Origin: Solirubrobacteraceae bacterium
GTDB lineage: Bacteria; Actinomycetota; Thermoleophilia; Solirubrobacterales; Solirubrobacteraceae
DNA: 64,000 nt
Direction: 5' to 3'
Assembly: GCA_031177685.1 (NCBI GenBank)
Contig: JAPSGI010000001.1
Coordinates: 62,001 to 126,000 of the forward strand
Position numbers and translations under genes: made by a program. Positions 8,001 to 16,551 of the stretch are shown piece by piece (within the stretch, counting starts at the first letter, position 1; every line of letters starts with the position of its first letter). The notes beneath the pieces are model-generated. The model had not been told where the DNA came from and ran no database searches. It saw nothing but the letters and a program-made list of their open reading frames with translations.

Positions 8001-8856
8001 CCGAAACCTCGTCTCCGGCCGCGACCCGGCCGGGCACCGAGACGTTGACCATCGCGCCCACGCAGGCGAAGTTGCCGTGCTCGCCGAGCTCCTGGCGGTT
8101 GCGCTCGGCCAGCGTGCGCAGGATCAGCGGGTCGCGGGGCAGCTCGCCCTGGGGCAGCGTGGTCATGACGCACCGCGGCATCGGCGCCAGCACCACCGCC
8201 TCCGTCTCGTCTCCGAGCCCCAGCGAGTGGCCGACCCAGGCGTTCTCCGCGAACCCCTCGGCCGGCGGCTCGTCGAGCGTCACGAGCACGTTGGGGCGGA
8301 AGCGCCGCATGTCCCACCGTCCGTCGGGATGCATGCCGGCCAGGGCCTCCAGCGTCTCGGTGGCGAGCACGTGCAGCGTGGAGGTGTCGAAGAAGGTGCC
8401 GGGCGGCGCCACCACGCCGACGCGACTCTCGGTCAGGCGATCGGGCTCGGGCACGTCCAGCCCCTCGGCGTCGGCCGCGCGCAGCTCGTACGTCGCGTCT
8501 TCGGGCATGCGGCTCTCCAGCGTGACCGGGCGTCCCAGCGCGTCGGACAGCAGGCGGTCGCGGTCGGGGTCGTCGCTGTGGACCTCGCGCCCGTCCGGCA
8601 ACGCGATCCGCACGGGCGCCGCCGGACCGTCGCCCTGCGGCTCCTCGGCGTAAGCCGCGGCGCACTCGAGCATCGTCAGCCACAGCTTGGGCCGCTTGGC
8701 GCTCACGACGTGCCCCGTCTCGGCGTCGACGACCGCCCAGCCGCGGTCGCCCGAGAGGCCGCGCTCGCCCGCCACCGTGGCATCCACCCGCTCGCCCTGC
8801 ATCGACTTGACGGGGTAGCGCCACAGCTCGGCGACGGACCCAACGCGGTCGGCCAT
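7987..8856 (-). CDS. MOSC domain protein with N-terminal beta-barrel domain
   Basis: A 289-residue protein. The N-terminal MOSC-N beta barrel starts with VAELWRYPVKSMQGERVD and contains RGLSGDRGWAVVD. The C-terminal MOSC domain contains RPNVLVTLDEPPAEGF and PRCVMTTLPQGE, whose Cys is the expected molybdenum cofactor-linked residue. The layout matches mARC/YcbX-type N-hydroxylated compound reductases and molybdenum sulfurase C-terminal relatives. It is divergent from the DUF6328 gene, with only 62 bases between starts. Confidence 0.9.
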   Translation of the reverse strand: MADRVGSVAELWRYPVKSMQGERVDATVAGERGLSGDRGWAVVDAETGHVVSAKRPKLWLTMLECAAAYAEEPQGDGPAAPVRIALPDGREVHSDDPDRDRLLSDALGRPVTLESRMPEDATYELRAADAEGLDVPEPDRLTESRVGVVAPPGTFFDTSTLHVLATETLEALAGMHPDGRWDMRRFRPNVLVTLDEPPAEGFAENAWVGHSLGLGDETEAVVLAPMPRCVMTTLPQGELPRDPLILRTLAERNRQELGEHGNFACVGAMVNVSVPGRVAAGDEVSVRPQ

Positions 8857-8918
8857 GCCGCGAATCTAGCGGGATCCCATGCGATTCGGGAGGTTTTGCG
8901 GGTAGACCCGCAGACGCG

Positions 8919-9431
8919 ATGGCTCACGAGATGGACTACGGCGACGTCGGCGGGCAGCCGGGCGAGAGCGAGAAGGAGCGCATCGACCGCGAGCTGATGG
9001 AGCTGCTGACCGAGCTGCGCGTCGCGATTCCCGGCGTGCAGGTGCTGTTCGCCTTCCTGCTCGTGGTGCCGTTCCAGCAGCGCTTCGTGACCGTCACGCA
9101 GTTCCAGAAGACCGTCTACTTCGTCGGCCTGCTGTGCGCCGCGGCGGCCACGACGCTGCTGATCGCGCCTTCGGCCAACCACCGGATCCTGTTCCGCGCC
9201 CGCGAGAAGCCCCGGCTGCTCAAGCTGGCCAACCGGCTCTCGATCGCGGGGCTCGGGTTCCTGGCCGCCGCGGTCGTGTCGGTCGTCCTGCTCGTGGCGG
9301 ACTACCTCTACGGCGTCGAGACGACCGTCGTGGTGGCCGGCCTCACGGCGGCCGCGCTCGTTCTCTTCTGGTATCTGATTCCACTGCGCCGGCGAATGCG
9401 CGGGGGCGTCGCCCCGCACGACCAGCTCTAG
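8919..9431 (+). CDS. DUF6328-type membrane protein
   Basis: A 170-residue protein. After an acidic N-terminus comes LLTELRVAIPGVQVLFAFLL, then further membrane segments (about four in all) and APSANHRILFRAREK. This pattern matches the actinobacterial DUF6328 family, whose function is unknown. The last four bases overlap the end of the convergent gene at 9428. Confidence 0.8.
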   Translation: MAHEMDYGDVGGQPGESEKERIDRELMELLTELRVAIPGVQVLFAFLLVVPFQQRFVTVTQFQKTVYFVGLLCAAAATTLLIAPSANHRILFRAREKPRLLKLANRLSIAGLGFLAAAVVSVVLLVADYLYGVETTVVVAGLTAAALVLFWYLIPLRRRMRGGVAPHDQL

Positions 9432-9727
9432 ACGACCGGAGGGCCGCCGGAATCGACCGTCGTGGCGAGCACGATGTGCTGTCGCGACACGGTGACGAAG
9501 TCGTGCTCGACCGCCTCGCCGACGCGGCCCTCGTTGTCCAGCGCCTGCATGGTCACCTCGGTCAGCGAGATGAAATCGCGGTCCGAGGAGTTCAGGAAGT
9601 CCGAGAGCCGGCTGCGGTAGCCGTCGCGGGGGAGGACGAGCGTGCCGACGATGCGGTAGCGCGGCGTCTCCACCAGGATGCGCAGCGGCCGGCTGTTCAT
9701 CGCGGCGAGTGTGTCGGGTGCGGCCAT
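9428..9727 (-). CDS. Conserved hypothetical protein (99 aa)
   Basis: A short soluble protein starting at ATG 9727. It has the stretch TPRYRIVGTLVLPRDGYRSR followed by LSDFLNSSDRDFISLTEV, a beta-rich pattern seen in small conserved bacterial proteins (possibly DUF6812). It contains no signal peptide or membrane segment. It is divergent from the phosphodiester glycosidase gene (60-base gap) and convergent with the DUF6328 gene. Confidence 0.7.
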   Translation of the reverse strand: MAAPDTLAAMNSRPLRILVETPRYRIVGTLVLPRDGYRSRLSDFLNSSDRDFISLTEVTMQALDNEGRVGEAVEHDFVTVSRQHIVLATTVDSGGPPVV

Positions 9728-9787
9728 CCCCTGACCCTTCGGCGCGTCCGCCGCGGAACTTGAGCGATTCGGACGGTCCATCGGCTC

Positions 9788-11014
9788 ATGCATACTGACC
9801 CCCGCGTGGACCGGATGCTGGGGACCCTGCTCGCGGTCGCGGCGATGGCGCTCGCACTGGGCGCTCCGGCCGCGGCGGCCGAGCTGCCGCTGGGCCCGCG
9901 CTCGCTGGACGAGCGCCGCACCACGACGACGCTCGGCCCCGGGATCGCGTGGACCCGCATCGTGCGCGGCGGCGGGCCGTGGCGGGTGCACGTGGTCCGG
10001 GTCGACCGCGCCCACACGGCGGGCCGGCTGACCGCGCTGCTGTCCGGCGGGCGCATCCACGGCGTGCAGCGCACGAGCGTCATGGCCCGCCGGCACCGCG
10101 CAACCGTGGCCGTCAACGGCGGCTTCTTCAACGTCACCGGCGAGCCGGTGGGCGCGCTGGCGATCGGCGGGCGGCTGCTGAGCGAGCCGGTGGGCGCGCG
10201 CAGCGCGCTGCTCGTCCCGCGCGCCCGCGAGGAGGCGGCGCGCGTGGCCGCGCTGCGCTGGGCCGGCGAGGTGGAGGCCGGCGGGCGCCGGCGGCTGCTG
10301 GACGGCGTCGACCGCACGCGCGGGCGCATTCCCGCGTGCGGCGGCGTGGGCGGCGACCTGCCGACCCAGCGGCCCAACCCCTTCCTCACGTGCCGGGACC
10401 CCAGCGAGCTGGTGCTGCTCTCGCCCAGCTTCGGCCGGCGGACGGGAACGGGCCGCGGCGGTTATGAGGCCGTGGTGCGGGCCGGCCGCGTGACCGCCGT
10501 GCGCCGCGGCGGCAACACGCCGATCCCCGCGGACGGGGTGGTGCTGTCCGGCAGCGGGGAGGCCGCGGCGTTCCTGCGCGACACCGCGCGCCGCGGGACG
10601 CGCCCCCGGATCCGCCTCACGCTGCGCGCGGGGCCGCAGGCCATCGATCCCGCGGACTTCGAGGCGATCGCCAGCGCCGGTCCCCGGCTGCTGGCCGCGG
10701 GGCGCGTGACCGTCGCGGGGACGGCCGAGGGCTTCGACCGCGCCCACGTCGCCACGCGCGGTCCGCGCACGCTGGCCGGCGTGGACGCGCGCGGCCGCGT
10801 GCTGCTCGTCACGGTGGACGGGCGCCAGCCCGGCTGGAGCGCCGGCGTCACGCTCGACGAAGCCGCGGCCGTGATGCGAGCGCTCGGCGCGCGCGACGCG
10901 ACGAGCCTGGACGGCGGCGGCTCCACGACGCTCGTCATCCGGGGCCGCGTGGTCAACCGCCCCTCGGACGGCGCGGAGCGGCCCGTGAGCAACGCCGTCG
11001 CCGTCCTCCCCTGA
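9788..11014 (+). CDS. Secreted phosphodiester glycosidase (NAGPA-domain) protein
   Basis: A 408-residue protein with a signal peptide (about residues 10-31, LGTLLAVAAMALALG...AAAA). The NAGPA/DUF2233 domain includes AVNGGFFNVTGEPVGALAIGG early, RTLAGVDARGRVLLVTVDGR in the middle and LDGGGSTTLVIRGRVVN near the end. These glycine-rich motifs form the active site of phosphodiester glycosidases, which release sugars from phosphodiester-linked glycans. The bacterial substrate here is unknown but likely an extracellular polymer. A strong hairpin follows the stop at 11029-11049. Confidence 0.85.
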   Translation: MHTDPRVDRMLGTLLAVAAMALALGAPAAAAELPLGPRSLDERRTTTTLGPGIAWTRIVRGGGPWRVHVVRVDRAHTAGRLTALLSGGRIHGVQRTSVMARRHRATVAVNGGFFNVTGEPVGALAIGGRLLSEPVGARSALLVPRAREEAARVAALRWAGEVEAGGRRRLLDGVDRTRGRIPACGGVGGDLPTQRPNPFLTCRDPSELVLLSPSFGRRTGTGRGGYEAVVRAGRVTAVRRGGNTPIPADGVVLSGSGEAAAFLRDTARRGTRPRIRLTLRAGPQAIDPADFEAIASAGPRLLAAGRVTVAGTAEGFDRAHVATRGPRTLAGVDARGRVLLVTVDGRQPGWSAGVTLDEAAAVMRALGARDATSLDGGGSTTLVIRGRVVNRPSDGAERPVSNAVAVLP

Positions 11015-11028
11015 CCCGGACACAGAAC

Positions 11029-11160
11029 GAGCGGGCGGTGAGCCCGCTCGAAGCTGTGGTCGCGCTCCCCCTGACTGCTTTGGAGCCCCAGGACTTACGT
11101 GTCGTGCCTGGCGGCTGGACACTCCCGGCCCTTGCGGACCGAGTAGGGAGCGGCCACCGC
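11029..11160. ncRNA. Structured RNA candidate in a convergent intergenic region
   Basis: The 161 bases between two convergent genes are strongly foldable. Hairpin 1 is GAGCGGGC/GCCCGCTC (11029-11049). A long closing stem pairs 11056-11069 with 11146-11157 with two single-base bulges. Inside it are an apical hairpin TGTC...GGC/GCC...GACA (about 11100-11121) and a GC-rich hairpin CTCCCGG...CCGAG (11122-11143), with an unpaired 5' strand. A long closing stem, an open 5' strand and a small hairpin on the 3' strand recall 6S RNA, but no specific identity is proven. On the minus strand hairpin 1 would be terminator-like, so orientation is open. Confidence 0.35.
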
Positions 11161-11175
11161 GAAGCCTAGCGACCG

Positions 11176-11448
11176 TCAGGCGAAGGAGCGGCCCCTGGCG
11201 GCCCGGCGCGCCACCAGCGACGAGAGCAGCAGCGCCACGCCGACCGTCAGCGGGACGGCGCCCAGCGACGCGAGCACCCACCCAAAGAACTCGGCCACGC
11301 CGTTGGCCAGGAAGATCAGCGCCGCCCCGACGACGCCCATCACGATCCCCGCGAGCGCGAAACGGCCGCCCGCGTCGCGGAAGCGCCCGCCCTTGCGCTC
11401 CAGCTCGCGCGGGCTCTGGCGGGGCTCGGAAAGCTCGGTTCTCGGCAT
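11176..11448 (-). CDS. Small two-helix membrane protein
   Basis: A 90-residue protein. The charged N-terminus (to about residue 30) precedes two membrane helices, LAGIVMGVVGAALIFLANGV and LGAVPLTVGVALLLSSLVA, and a basic C-terminal tail. No family is assigned. It is divergent from the dienelactone hydrolase-like gene at 11508. Confidence 0.7.
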   Translation of the reverse strand: MPRTELSEPRQSPRELERKGGRFRDAGGRFALAGIVMGVVGAALIFLANGVAEFFGWVLASLGAVPLTVGVALLLSSLVARRAARGRSFA

Positions 11449-11507
11449 GTCGAATCCCTACCCGTCCCTCCCGGCGCCCACACGCGCGCCCGCGCTAGCG
11501 TGCAGGT

Positions 11508-12149
11508 ATGGAGTCCGAGGCCGTCGGCATCCCGGCCGGCCAGGCGACGCTCCCCGGCGACCTGCGCGTCCCCGGCGACGCGGCGGGCGTCGTGCTGTTC
11601 GCCCACGGGTCGGGGTCGGGCCGCCGCAGCCCGCGCAACATGGAGGTCGCCGGCGCGCTGAACCGCCGGGGACTGGCGACGCTGCTCTTCGACCTGCTCA
11701 CCGAGGAGGAGTCCGGCAACCGCGCCAACGTGTTCGACGTGGAGCTGCTGTGCGCGCGGCTGCTGGCCGCGATTCGCTGGACCCGTCAGCGGCCCGACCT
11801 GGCGCCGCTCGCGGTGGGCTGCTTCGGGGCGAGCACCGGAGCCGCGGCCGCGCTGTGCGCGGCGGCGCAGGCGCCGGGCGACGTCGCCGCCGTGGTGTCG
11901 CGCGGGGGCCGGCCCGACCTGGCCGGCGACCGGCTGCCCGGCGTGCGCGCGCCGACGCTGCTGATCGTGGGCGGCCGCGACGTCCAGGTCCTCGAGCTCA
12001 ACCAGGACGCCGCGACCCAGCTCGCGGCCCCCAGCGAGCTGGTCGTCGTGCCGGGCGCCACGCACCTGTTCGAGGAGCCGGGCGCGCTCGACGAGGTCGC
12101 GCGCGCCGCGGGCGACTGGTTCGCCGAGCACCTGGCCGCGCGCGGCTGA
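11508..12149 (+). CDS. Dienelactone hydrolase family alpha/beta hydrolase
   Basis: A 213-residue serine hydrolase. The oxyanion region is VLFAHGSGSGRRSPRN, the nucleophile elbow is GCFGASTGAAAAL (Ser), the acid is in LLIVGGRDVQV, and the His is in PGATHLFEEPG. The same fold is often found fused to phosphoribosyltransferases in actinobacteria; here it stands alone. The substrate is unknown. The stop is followed after two bases by the end of the convergent gene. Confidence 0.85.
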   Translation: MESEAVGIPAGQATLPGDLRVPGDAAGVVLFAHGSGSGRRSPRNMEVAGALNRRGLATLLFDLLTEEESGNRANVFDVELLCARLLAAIRWTRQRPDLAPLAVGCFGASTGAAAALCAAAQAPGDVAAVVSRGGRPDLAGDRLPGVRAPTLLIVGGRDVQVLELNQDAATQLAAPSELVVVPGATHLFEEPGALDEVARAAGDWFAEHLAARG

Positions 12150-12151
12150 CG

Positions 12152-12469
12152 TCAGAGCGCCAGGACGACGAGCGCGACCGCCGCGCCCGCCGCCGCGGCG
12201 CCGAGCGACGTGGCGGCCAGCAGCGCGACCCCGGCGCGCCGGCTCCAGCGCCCCAGCCACGAGCGGGCCACCACCATCCCGGCCTCCAGGCGGGCGCCCA
12301 GCGGCGCGTCGGCCTGGCGCAGCGCGGCGGCGCGCACGCGCCGCTCCCAGGTCAGGACCATGCGCGCCGCCTCGCGGCGCGCCGCCCGCCGGTACCACGG
12401 CAACCGCGCGCGGCGCCGGCGCCAGTAGTCGAGGCTCTCCACGTACTCCTCGAGCAGCGCCGGGTGCAT
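12152..12469 (-). CDS. Small membrane-anchored hypothetical protein
   Basis: A 105-residue protein with a strongly basic cytoplasmic part (YWRRRRARLPWYRRAARREA) and a C-terminal hydrophobic region (about residues 80-105) that could cross the membrane once. It starts ten bases after the stop of the LLM oxidoreductase gene on the same strand, so the two probably share a transcript. No family is recognised. Confidence 0.6.
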   Translation of the reverse strand: MHPALLEEYVESLDYWRRRRARLPWYRRAARREAARMVLTWERRVRAAALRQADAPLGARLEAGMVVARSWLGRWSRRAGVALLAATSLGAAAAGAAVALVVLAL

Positions 12470-12479
12470 GGAGAAAAAT

Positions 12480-13490
12480 CTACCGCGCCGACTCGCGCAC
12501 GCGAAGCCCTTCCGCCGCCGCGCGCACCGCCGGCGCCACCTCGGTCCCCAGCAGCTCCATGGCGCGCAGGACCTGCTCGTGCGGCATCGGCCCGACGCTG
12601 ATCTGCCCGAGGAAGCGCTGGTGCCGGAACACCTCGCGCTGGAAGAGGATCTTCTCGGTCACCTCCGCCGGGCTGCCCACCATGAGCGCCCCTCGCGGCC
12701 CGCACAGCGCGTCGAACGCGTCGCGCGTCATCGGGGACCAGCCGCGCTCGGCCCCGATGCGGTTCATCATCGTCGCGTAGGCGGGAAAGAACTCGTCGCG
12801 GGCGCGCTGGGTCGTCCGCGCCACGTAGGCGTGGGAGTTCACGCTCACCGGCAGCCGCGCCGGGTCGTGCCCCGCCCGGCGCGCGGACTCCCGGTACAGC
12901 TCGACCAGCGGGGCGAAGCGCTCGGGCGCCCCGCCGATGATCGCCACGGCCAGCGGCAGCCCGAGGGTTCCGGCGCGCACCGCGGACGGCGGATTGCCGC
13001 CGACCGCGATCCACACCGGCAGCGGGTCCTGCACCGGCCGCGGATAGACGCCCGGCACGCGGTCCGCGCGCACGGCCAGCAGGCGCTCCAGCTTCTCCGC
13101 GAACAGCCGGTCGTAGTCGTCGAGGTCGTAGCCGAACAGGGGAAAGGACTCCACGAACGACCCGCGGCCCGCCATGATCTCCGCGCGCCCGCCCGAGAGC
13201 AGGTCGATCGTGGCGAAGTCCTGGAAGACGCGGATCGGGTCGTCCGAGCTCACGACGCTGACGGCGCTGGTCAGGCGCAGCCGCTCGGTGCGCGCCGCGG
13301 CGGCGCCGAGCACGACCGCCGGGGCGGAGACCGCGAAGTCGGGCCGATGGTGCTCGCCCAGGCCGAACACGTCGAGCCCCACGCGCTCGGCGAGCTCGAC
13401 CTCCTCCATCAGATCGCGGATGCGCCGCTGCGCCCCGGCCGCACCCGAGCCGGGAACCACCTCCGCGAACGTGTAGATGCCGACCTCCAC
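12480..13490 (-). CDS. LLM class flavin-dependent oxidoreductase
   Basis: A 336-residue luciferase-like monooxygenase. It begins [11 protein letters not shown], followed by [51 protein letters not shown] and MAGRGSF, all standard for the bacterial luciferase-like TIM barrel that uses FMN or F420. The length and motifs fit the subgroup of uncharacterised LLM oxidoreductases. The substrate is unknown. It is divergent from the CsbD-like gene with 39 bases between starts. Confidence 0.9.
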   Translation of the reverse strand: MEVGIYTFAEVVPGSGAAGAQRRIRDLMEEVELAERVGLDVFGLGEHHRPDFAVSAPAVVLGAAAARTERLRLTSAVSVVSSDDPIRVFQDFATIDLLSGGRAEIMAGRGSFVESFPLFGYDLDDYDRLFAEKLERLLAVRADRVPGVYPRPVQDPLPVWIAVGGNPPSAVRAGTLGLPLAVAIIGGAPERFAPLVELYRESARRAGHDPARLPVSVNSHAYVARTTQRARDEFFPAYATMMNRIGAERGWSPMTRDAFDALCGPRGALMVGSPAEVTEKILFQREVFRHQRFLGQISVGPMPHEQVLRAMELLGTEVAPAVRAAAEGLRVRESAR

Positions 13491-13529
13491 GGGCAGATCG
13501 TCTCAAGGTCTCTACACGAGGAGGAACGA

Positions 13530-13940
13530 ATGACCGACACGAACGACAGCGAGCGGGTGGCGGGAGGTCCCGTCGGGAAGGTGGCGGGCGCCGTCAAGCG
13601 GGCGGCCGGCGCGCTCACCGGCGACGACTCCCTGGGCCGCGAGGGCCGGCTGCAGGAGGCGCGGTCCGACGCCGAGCGCGAGGCGGCCGAGCACCGCGCG
13701 CAGGCGGCGCAGGCCGACCAGGAGGCGCAGCTCGAGCGCGAGCGCGCCGTGACCGAAGAGGAGCGTGCGCGCCTGCAGGCCGAGGTGGACGCCGAGGAGG
13801 GCCGGGCGGACGCCGAGGTGCGCGAGCGCCAGGGCGAGGCCGAGCGCGCGGATGCCGAGCACGCGGCCGCCGAACTCGAGCGTGAGGCCCGGGTGGCCGA
13901 GGCCCGCGCCGAGTCCGTCGACCCGGAAGGGGGCCGCTGA
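13530..13940 (+). CDS. CsbD-like N-terminus with coiled coil, 136 aa
   Basis: The start ATG 13530 follows a strong Shine-Dalgarno (GAGGAGG). The first 45 residues (GPVGKVAGAVKRAAGALTGD) resemble CsbD-family stress proteins. The rest is one long Ala/Glu/Arg coiled coil. The stop overlaps the next start by one base (TGATG), so the two coiled-coil proteins are coupled. CsbD relatives are general-stress proteins of unknown mechanism. Confidence 0.7.
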   Translation: MTDTNDSERVAGGPVGKVAGAVKRAAGALTGDDSLGREGRLQEARSDAEREAAEHRAQAAQADQEAQLERERAVTEEERARLQAEVDAEEGRADAEVRERQGEAERADAEHAAAELEREARVAEARAESVDPEGGR

Positions 13941-14452
13941 TGCTGCGCGCGATGACACGCATGGCCCTGACCGGCTCCGCGAAGCTGATCCGCCTGCCGG
14001 CGGACCTTGTTGTCCGGATGGCCGGGGACGGACGCGCCGGCGGAGCGCGCGCCGCCGTGGACCGCGCCGACGGGCGGTTCCGCCGGGCGGCCGGCACCCT
14101 GCTGGGCGACGAGGTGCTGCACGATCAGGGCGCCCGCCTGGCGGAGGCGGCGGACCGCCGCGCCGAGGCGGCGCGGCTGCGCACGAGCGCCGAGCGCGTG
14201 TCCCAGCGCGGCGACGAGCGCGCCGCGCAGCGCCGCGAGGAGGCGCAGCAGGTCCGCGAGGGGGCCGACCGCTCTGCCGCGCGCCGCAAGCAGGCGGCGG
14301 CCAAGCGGGCGCGCCGCGACCGCCTGCAGGCGGCCGAGGCGAAGTCCGCCGCGCTCGCCGAGCGCGAGACCGCGCTGACCGCCAAGGACGAGGCCCGGCG
14401 GCTGGAGTCGGCGGCCGGCCGCGCGAAGGCGCAGCGCAAGAACGGCGGCTAA
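13940..14452 (+). CDS. Coiled-coil protein paired with the CsbD-like protein
   Basis: A 170-residue protein. The N-terminal 30 residues are basic and mildly hydrophobic (LTGSAKLIRLPADLVVRMAG), followed by FRRAAGTLLGDEVLHDQG, which echoes the CsbD-like core of the previous gene. The remainder is a coiled coil rich in Ala, Arg and Glu. The two genes look like diverged partners encoded by one transcript, likely a stress or scaffold pair; that role is inference. Confidence 0.65.
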   Translation: MLRAMTRMALTGSAKLIRLPADLVVRMAGDGRAGGARAAVDRADGRFRRAAGTLLGDEVLHDQGARLAEAADRRAEAARLRTSAERVSQRGDERAAQRREEAQQVREGADRSAARRKQAAAKRARRDRLQAAEAKSAALAERETALTAKDEARRLESAAGRAKAQRKNGG

Positions 14453-14462
14453 CCGGCCGCGC

Positions 14463-15239
14463 TCATCCTGGCTCGCCGCGTACCTGCACGCGGCGGGTCA
14501 GGGTGACGAACCCCAGGCCGCCCACCAGGTTGCCGGCGACGGCCACCGGGAAGTTCTGCAGCAGGTCCAGCCACTCCGCGTGGCCGGTCCCGGCCAGGAT
14601 GCCGAACGACATCTCGCCGAAGCTCACGACCGCGTGGTTGAGGCTGGGCGCCGCCAGCAGGAAGCCGACCAGCAGCGCGATCGTGACCTTCGCCGACTCG
14701 TCCTGCGCGGCATGCGCGAGCCAGGTCAGCAGCGTCATCGACATGCCGGCGAGGATCGCGCTCAGGAAAGCCGCCCCGAGCGAGCGGTCCGCGAAGGTCT
14801 GCGCCATGGTCCCCGCCGCGTCCAGGGTCTCGGGCGGGACCAGCCCCGCGCGCGTCAGCACCCACGCCAGCGCGATCAGCGCGAGCAGGTTGCCCACCAG
14901 CGTGCCGGCCCACAAACGGACCAGGCTGCCCGGGCCGGCCCGGCGGGCGAACACCGTGCTGACCGGGACGAGGAAGTTCTCGGTGAACAGCTCCGAGCGC
15001 CCGATCACGATGAACACGAGCCCGATCCCGAACGTCAGCGAGCCGGCGAGGTGGGCGAGGGGCTCGGGCGCCACCAGCGACACCGCTCCGCTGGTCACGG
15101 TCAGCGCGAGGATCCCGAGCATCACGTCGGCGCCCCCGACCGCGCCGGTCGCCAGCAGGCCGGACGCGGCCCGGGAGACGCGGCGCTCGCCCTCCTCGAC
15201 GCCGGCTTCCCAGATCTCGGCGGGATCCCTGCCGCTCAT
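14463..15239 (-). CDS. Formate/nitrite transporter (FNT) family channel
   Basis: A 258-residue membrane protein starting at ATG 15239 (a longer frame exists upstream but runs into the divergent gene). FNT features include IVIGRSELFTENFLVPV, AGTLVGNLLALIALAWVL and LNHAVVSFGEMSFGIL, with six expected membrane helices and internal two-fold repeats. FNT channels pass small anions such as formate, nitrite or hydrosulfide. No associated enzyme gene is nearby to indicate the substrate. Confidence 0.85.
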   Translation of the reverse strand: MSGRDPAEIWEAGVEEGERRVSRAASGLLATGAVGGADVMLGILALTVTSGAVSLVAPEPLAHLAGSLTFGIGLVFIVIGRSELFTENFLVPVSTVFARRAGPGSLVRLWAGTLVGNLLALIALAWVLTRAGLVPPETLDAAGTMAQTFADRSLGAAFLSAILAGMSMTLLTWLAHAAQDESAKVTIALLVGFLLAAPSLNHAVVSFGEMSFGILAGTGHAEWLDLLQNFPVAVAGNLVGGLGFVTLTRRVQVRGEPG

Positions 15240-15291
15240 CGCGCTTCCGGCTACCCGCGTGGCGGCACTCCTACCGGGAATACTGCGCGCC

Positions 15292-16008
15292 ATGGAACGC
15301 CGCAGGCTCGGCCGGACGGGCTGGGACGTCCCCGTCATCGGCATGGGGACGTGGCGGACGTTCGACGTCGGCCCCGGCGAGGAGCCGCGCGTGCGCGAGG
15401 TGGTGGACGCCGCGCTGGACGCGGGCACGCGCTTCTTCGACTCCTCGCCGATGTACGGGCGGGCGGAGGGCGTGCTGGGCCGCGCGCTGCGCGACCGCCG
15501 TTCCGACGTGCTCGTGGCAACGAAGATCTGGACGGACTCGCCCGGCGAGGCGCGCCGCCAGCTCCGGACGCAGCTGGACCTCTACGGCGGTCGCGTGGAC
15601 CTCGAGCAGATCCACAACCTGGTCGCCTGGCGCGAGCACCTGCCGTGGCTGGAGGGCGAGCGCGACGCCGGGCGGATCGGGGCGATCGGCGCCACCCACT
15701 ACGACGAGTCGGCGTACGGCGAGCTGGAGGAGGCGATGCGCACGGGCCGCATCGACGCCATCCAGATCCCGTGGAACGCCCGCCAGCGCGCGGCCGAGCG
15801 GCGGATCCTGCCGCTGGCCGCCGAGCTGGACCTGGGCGTCGTCGCGATGCGGCCGTTCGCCGGGGGAGCCCTGGCCGGCAGCGGCGATGCGGCGGAGCTG
15901 CTGCGCGGGACGCTGTCGGATCCGCGCGTTCACGTCGCGATTCCCGCGACCTCGAATCCCGCGCACGCGCGCGCCAACGCCGCCGCCTTTCGATCCACCG
16001 CGTTCTGA
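15292..16008 (+). CDS. Aldo/keto reductase
   Basis: A 238-residue TIM-barrel protein, shorter than the usual 280-320. It begins RRLGRTGWDVPVIGMGTWRT and has AGTRFFDSSPMYGRAE with the catalytic Asp and Tyr, VATKIW with the Lys, and EQIHNLVAW with the His. NADPH is the usual cofactor, and the C-terminal IPATSNPAHARANAA matches the binding segment. The short length reflects missing loops rather than a broken frame. It is divergent from the FNT gene with 52 bases between starts. Confidence 0.85.
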   Translation: MERRRLGRTGWDVPVIGMGTWRTFDVGPGEEPRVREVVDAALDAGTRFFDSSPMYGRAEGVLGRALRDRRSDVLVATKIWTDSPGEARRQLRTQLDLYGGRVDLEQIHNLVAWREHLPWLEGERDAGRIGAIGATHYDESAYGELEEAMRTGRIDAIQIPWNARQRAAERRILPLAAELDLGVVAMRPFAGGALAGSGDAAELLRGTLSDPRVHVAIPATSNPAHARANAAAFRSTAF

Positions 16009-16048
16009 TGTGTTTAGGGCGCGCCAGTCGCGGTAGACAGGGCGTGCG

Positions 16049-16501
16049 ATGCGAGATCGAACCCCACTCCAGAAGGCTGCCGCCGTCGTCGGCCTCACCT
16101 TCCTGCTCGTGGGAATCCTGGGGTTCGTCCCCGGGGTGACCACGAACCTCTACGACGGCCTCGAGTTCGCCGGCCACGAGGGCGACGCCGAGCTGCTCGG
16201 CGTCTTCCAGGTCAGCGTCCTGCACAACCTCGTCCACCTGCTGTTCGGGCTCGCGGGCCTGAGCCTCGCCAAGACGGCGTCCGGCTCGCGCACGTTCCTG
16301 ATCGGCGGTGGGGCGATCTACCTGGTCCTGTGGATCTACGGCATGGTCATCGACCGCGACAGCGACGCGAACTTCGTGCCGCTCAACACGGCCGACAACT
16401 GGCTGCACTTCGCGCTCGGCGCGGGGATGATCCTGCTGGGCCTCGTGCTCTCGCGCGATCGGGAGCCGACGACCACAACCGCCGCCCCGCGCGCCGGGTG
16501 A
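16049..16501 (+). CDS. DUF4383 membrane protein
   Basis: A 150-residue protein with four membrane helices. Motifs GFVPGVTTN, LLGVFQVSVLHNLVHLLFGLAGL and NFVPLNTADNWLHFALGAGM are characteristic of the actinobacterial DUF4383 family, whose function is unknown. The conserved His residues in the helices (LHNLVH and WLH) could bind a metal or heme, but that is speculation. A strong hairpin follows it. Confidence 0.85.
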   Translation: MRDRTPLQKAAAVVGLTFLLVGILGFVPGVTTNLYDGLEFAGHEGDAELLGVFQVSVLHNLVHLLFGLAGLSLAKTASGSRTFLIGGGAIYLVLWIYGMVIDRDSDANFVPLNTADNWLHFALGAGMILLGLVLSRDREPTTTTAAPRAG

Positions 16502-16521
16502 TCTGACGAATGCGGTTCGGC

Positions 16522-16540
16522 GCCCCCGATGGTCGGGGGC
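16522..16540. terminator. Hairpin between convergent genes
   Basis: A perfect 8-bp stem GCCCCCGA/TCGGGGGC with a three-base loop lies between the convergent DUF4383 and carbonic anhydrase genes. There is no U tract on either strand, so if it acts as a terminator it is of the U-less actinobacterial kind and could serve both directions. Confidence 0.5.
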
Positions 16541-16551
16541 CCCGACCCTCC

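Noticed and set aside
15240-15428. Longer N-terminus for the FNT channel
   Set aside because: The upstream part overlaps the aldo-keto reductase start and lacks FNT-like sequence; ATG 15239 fits the family length.
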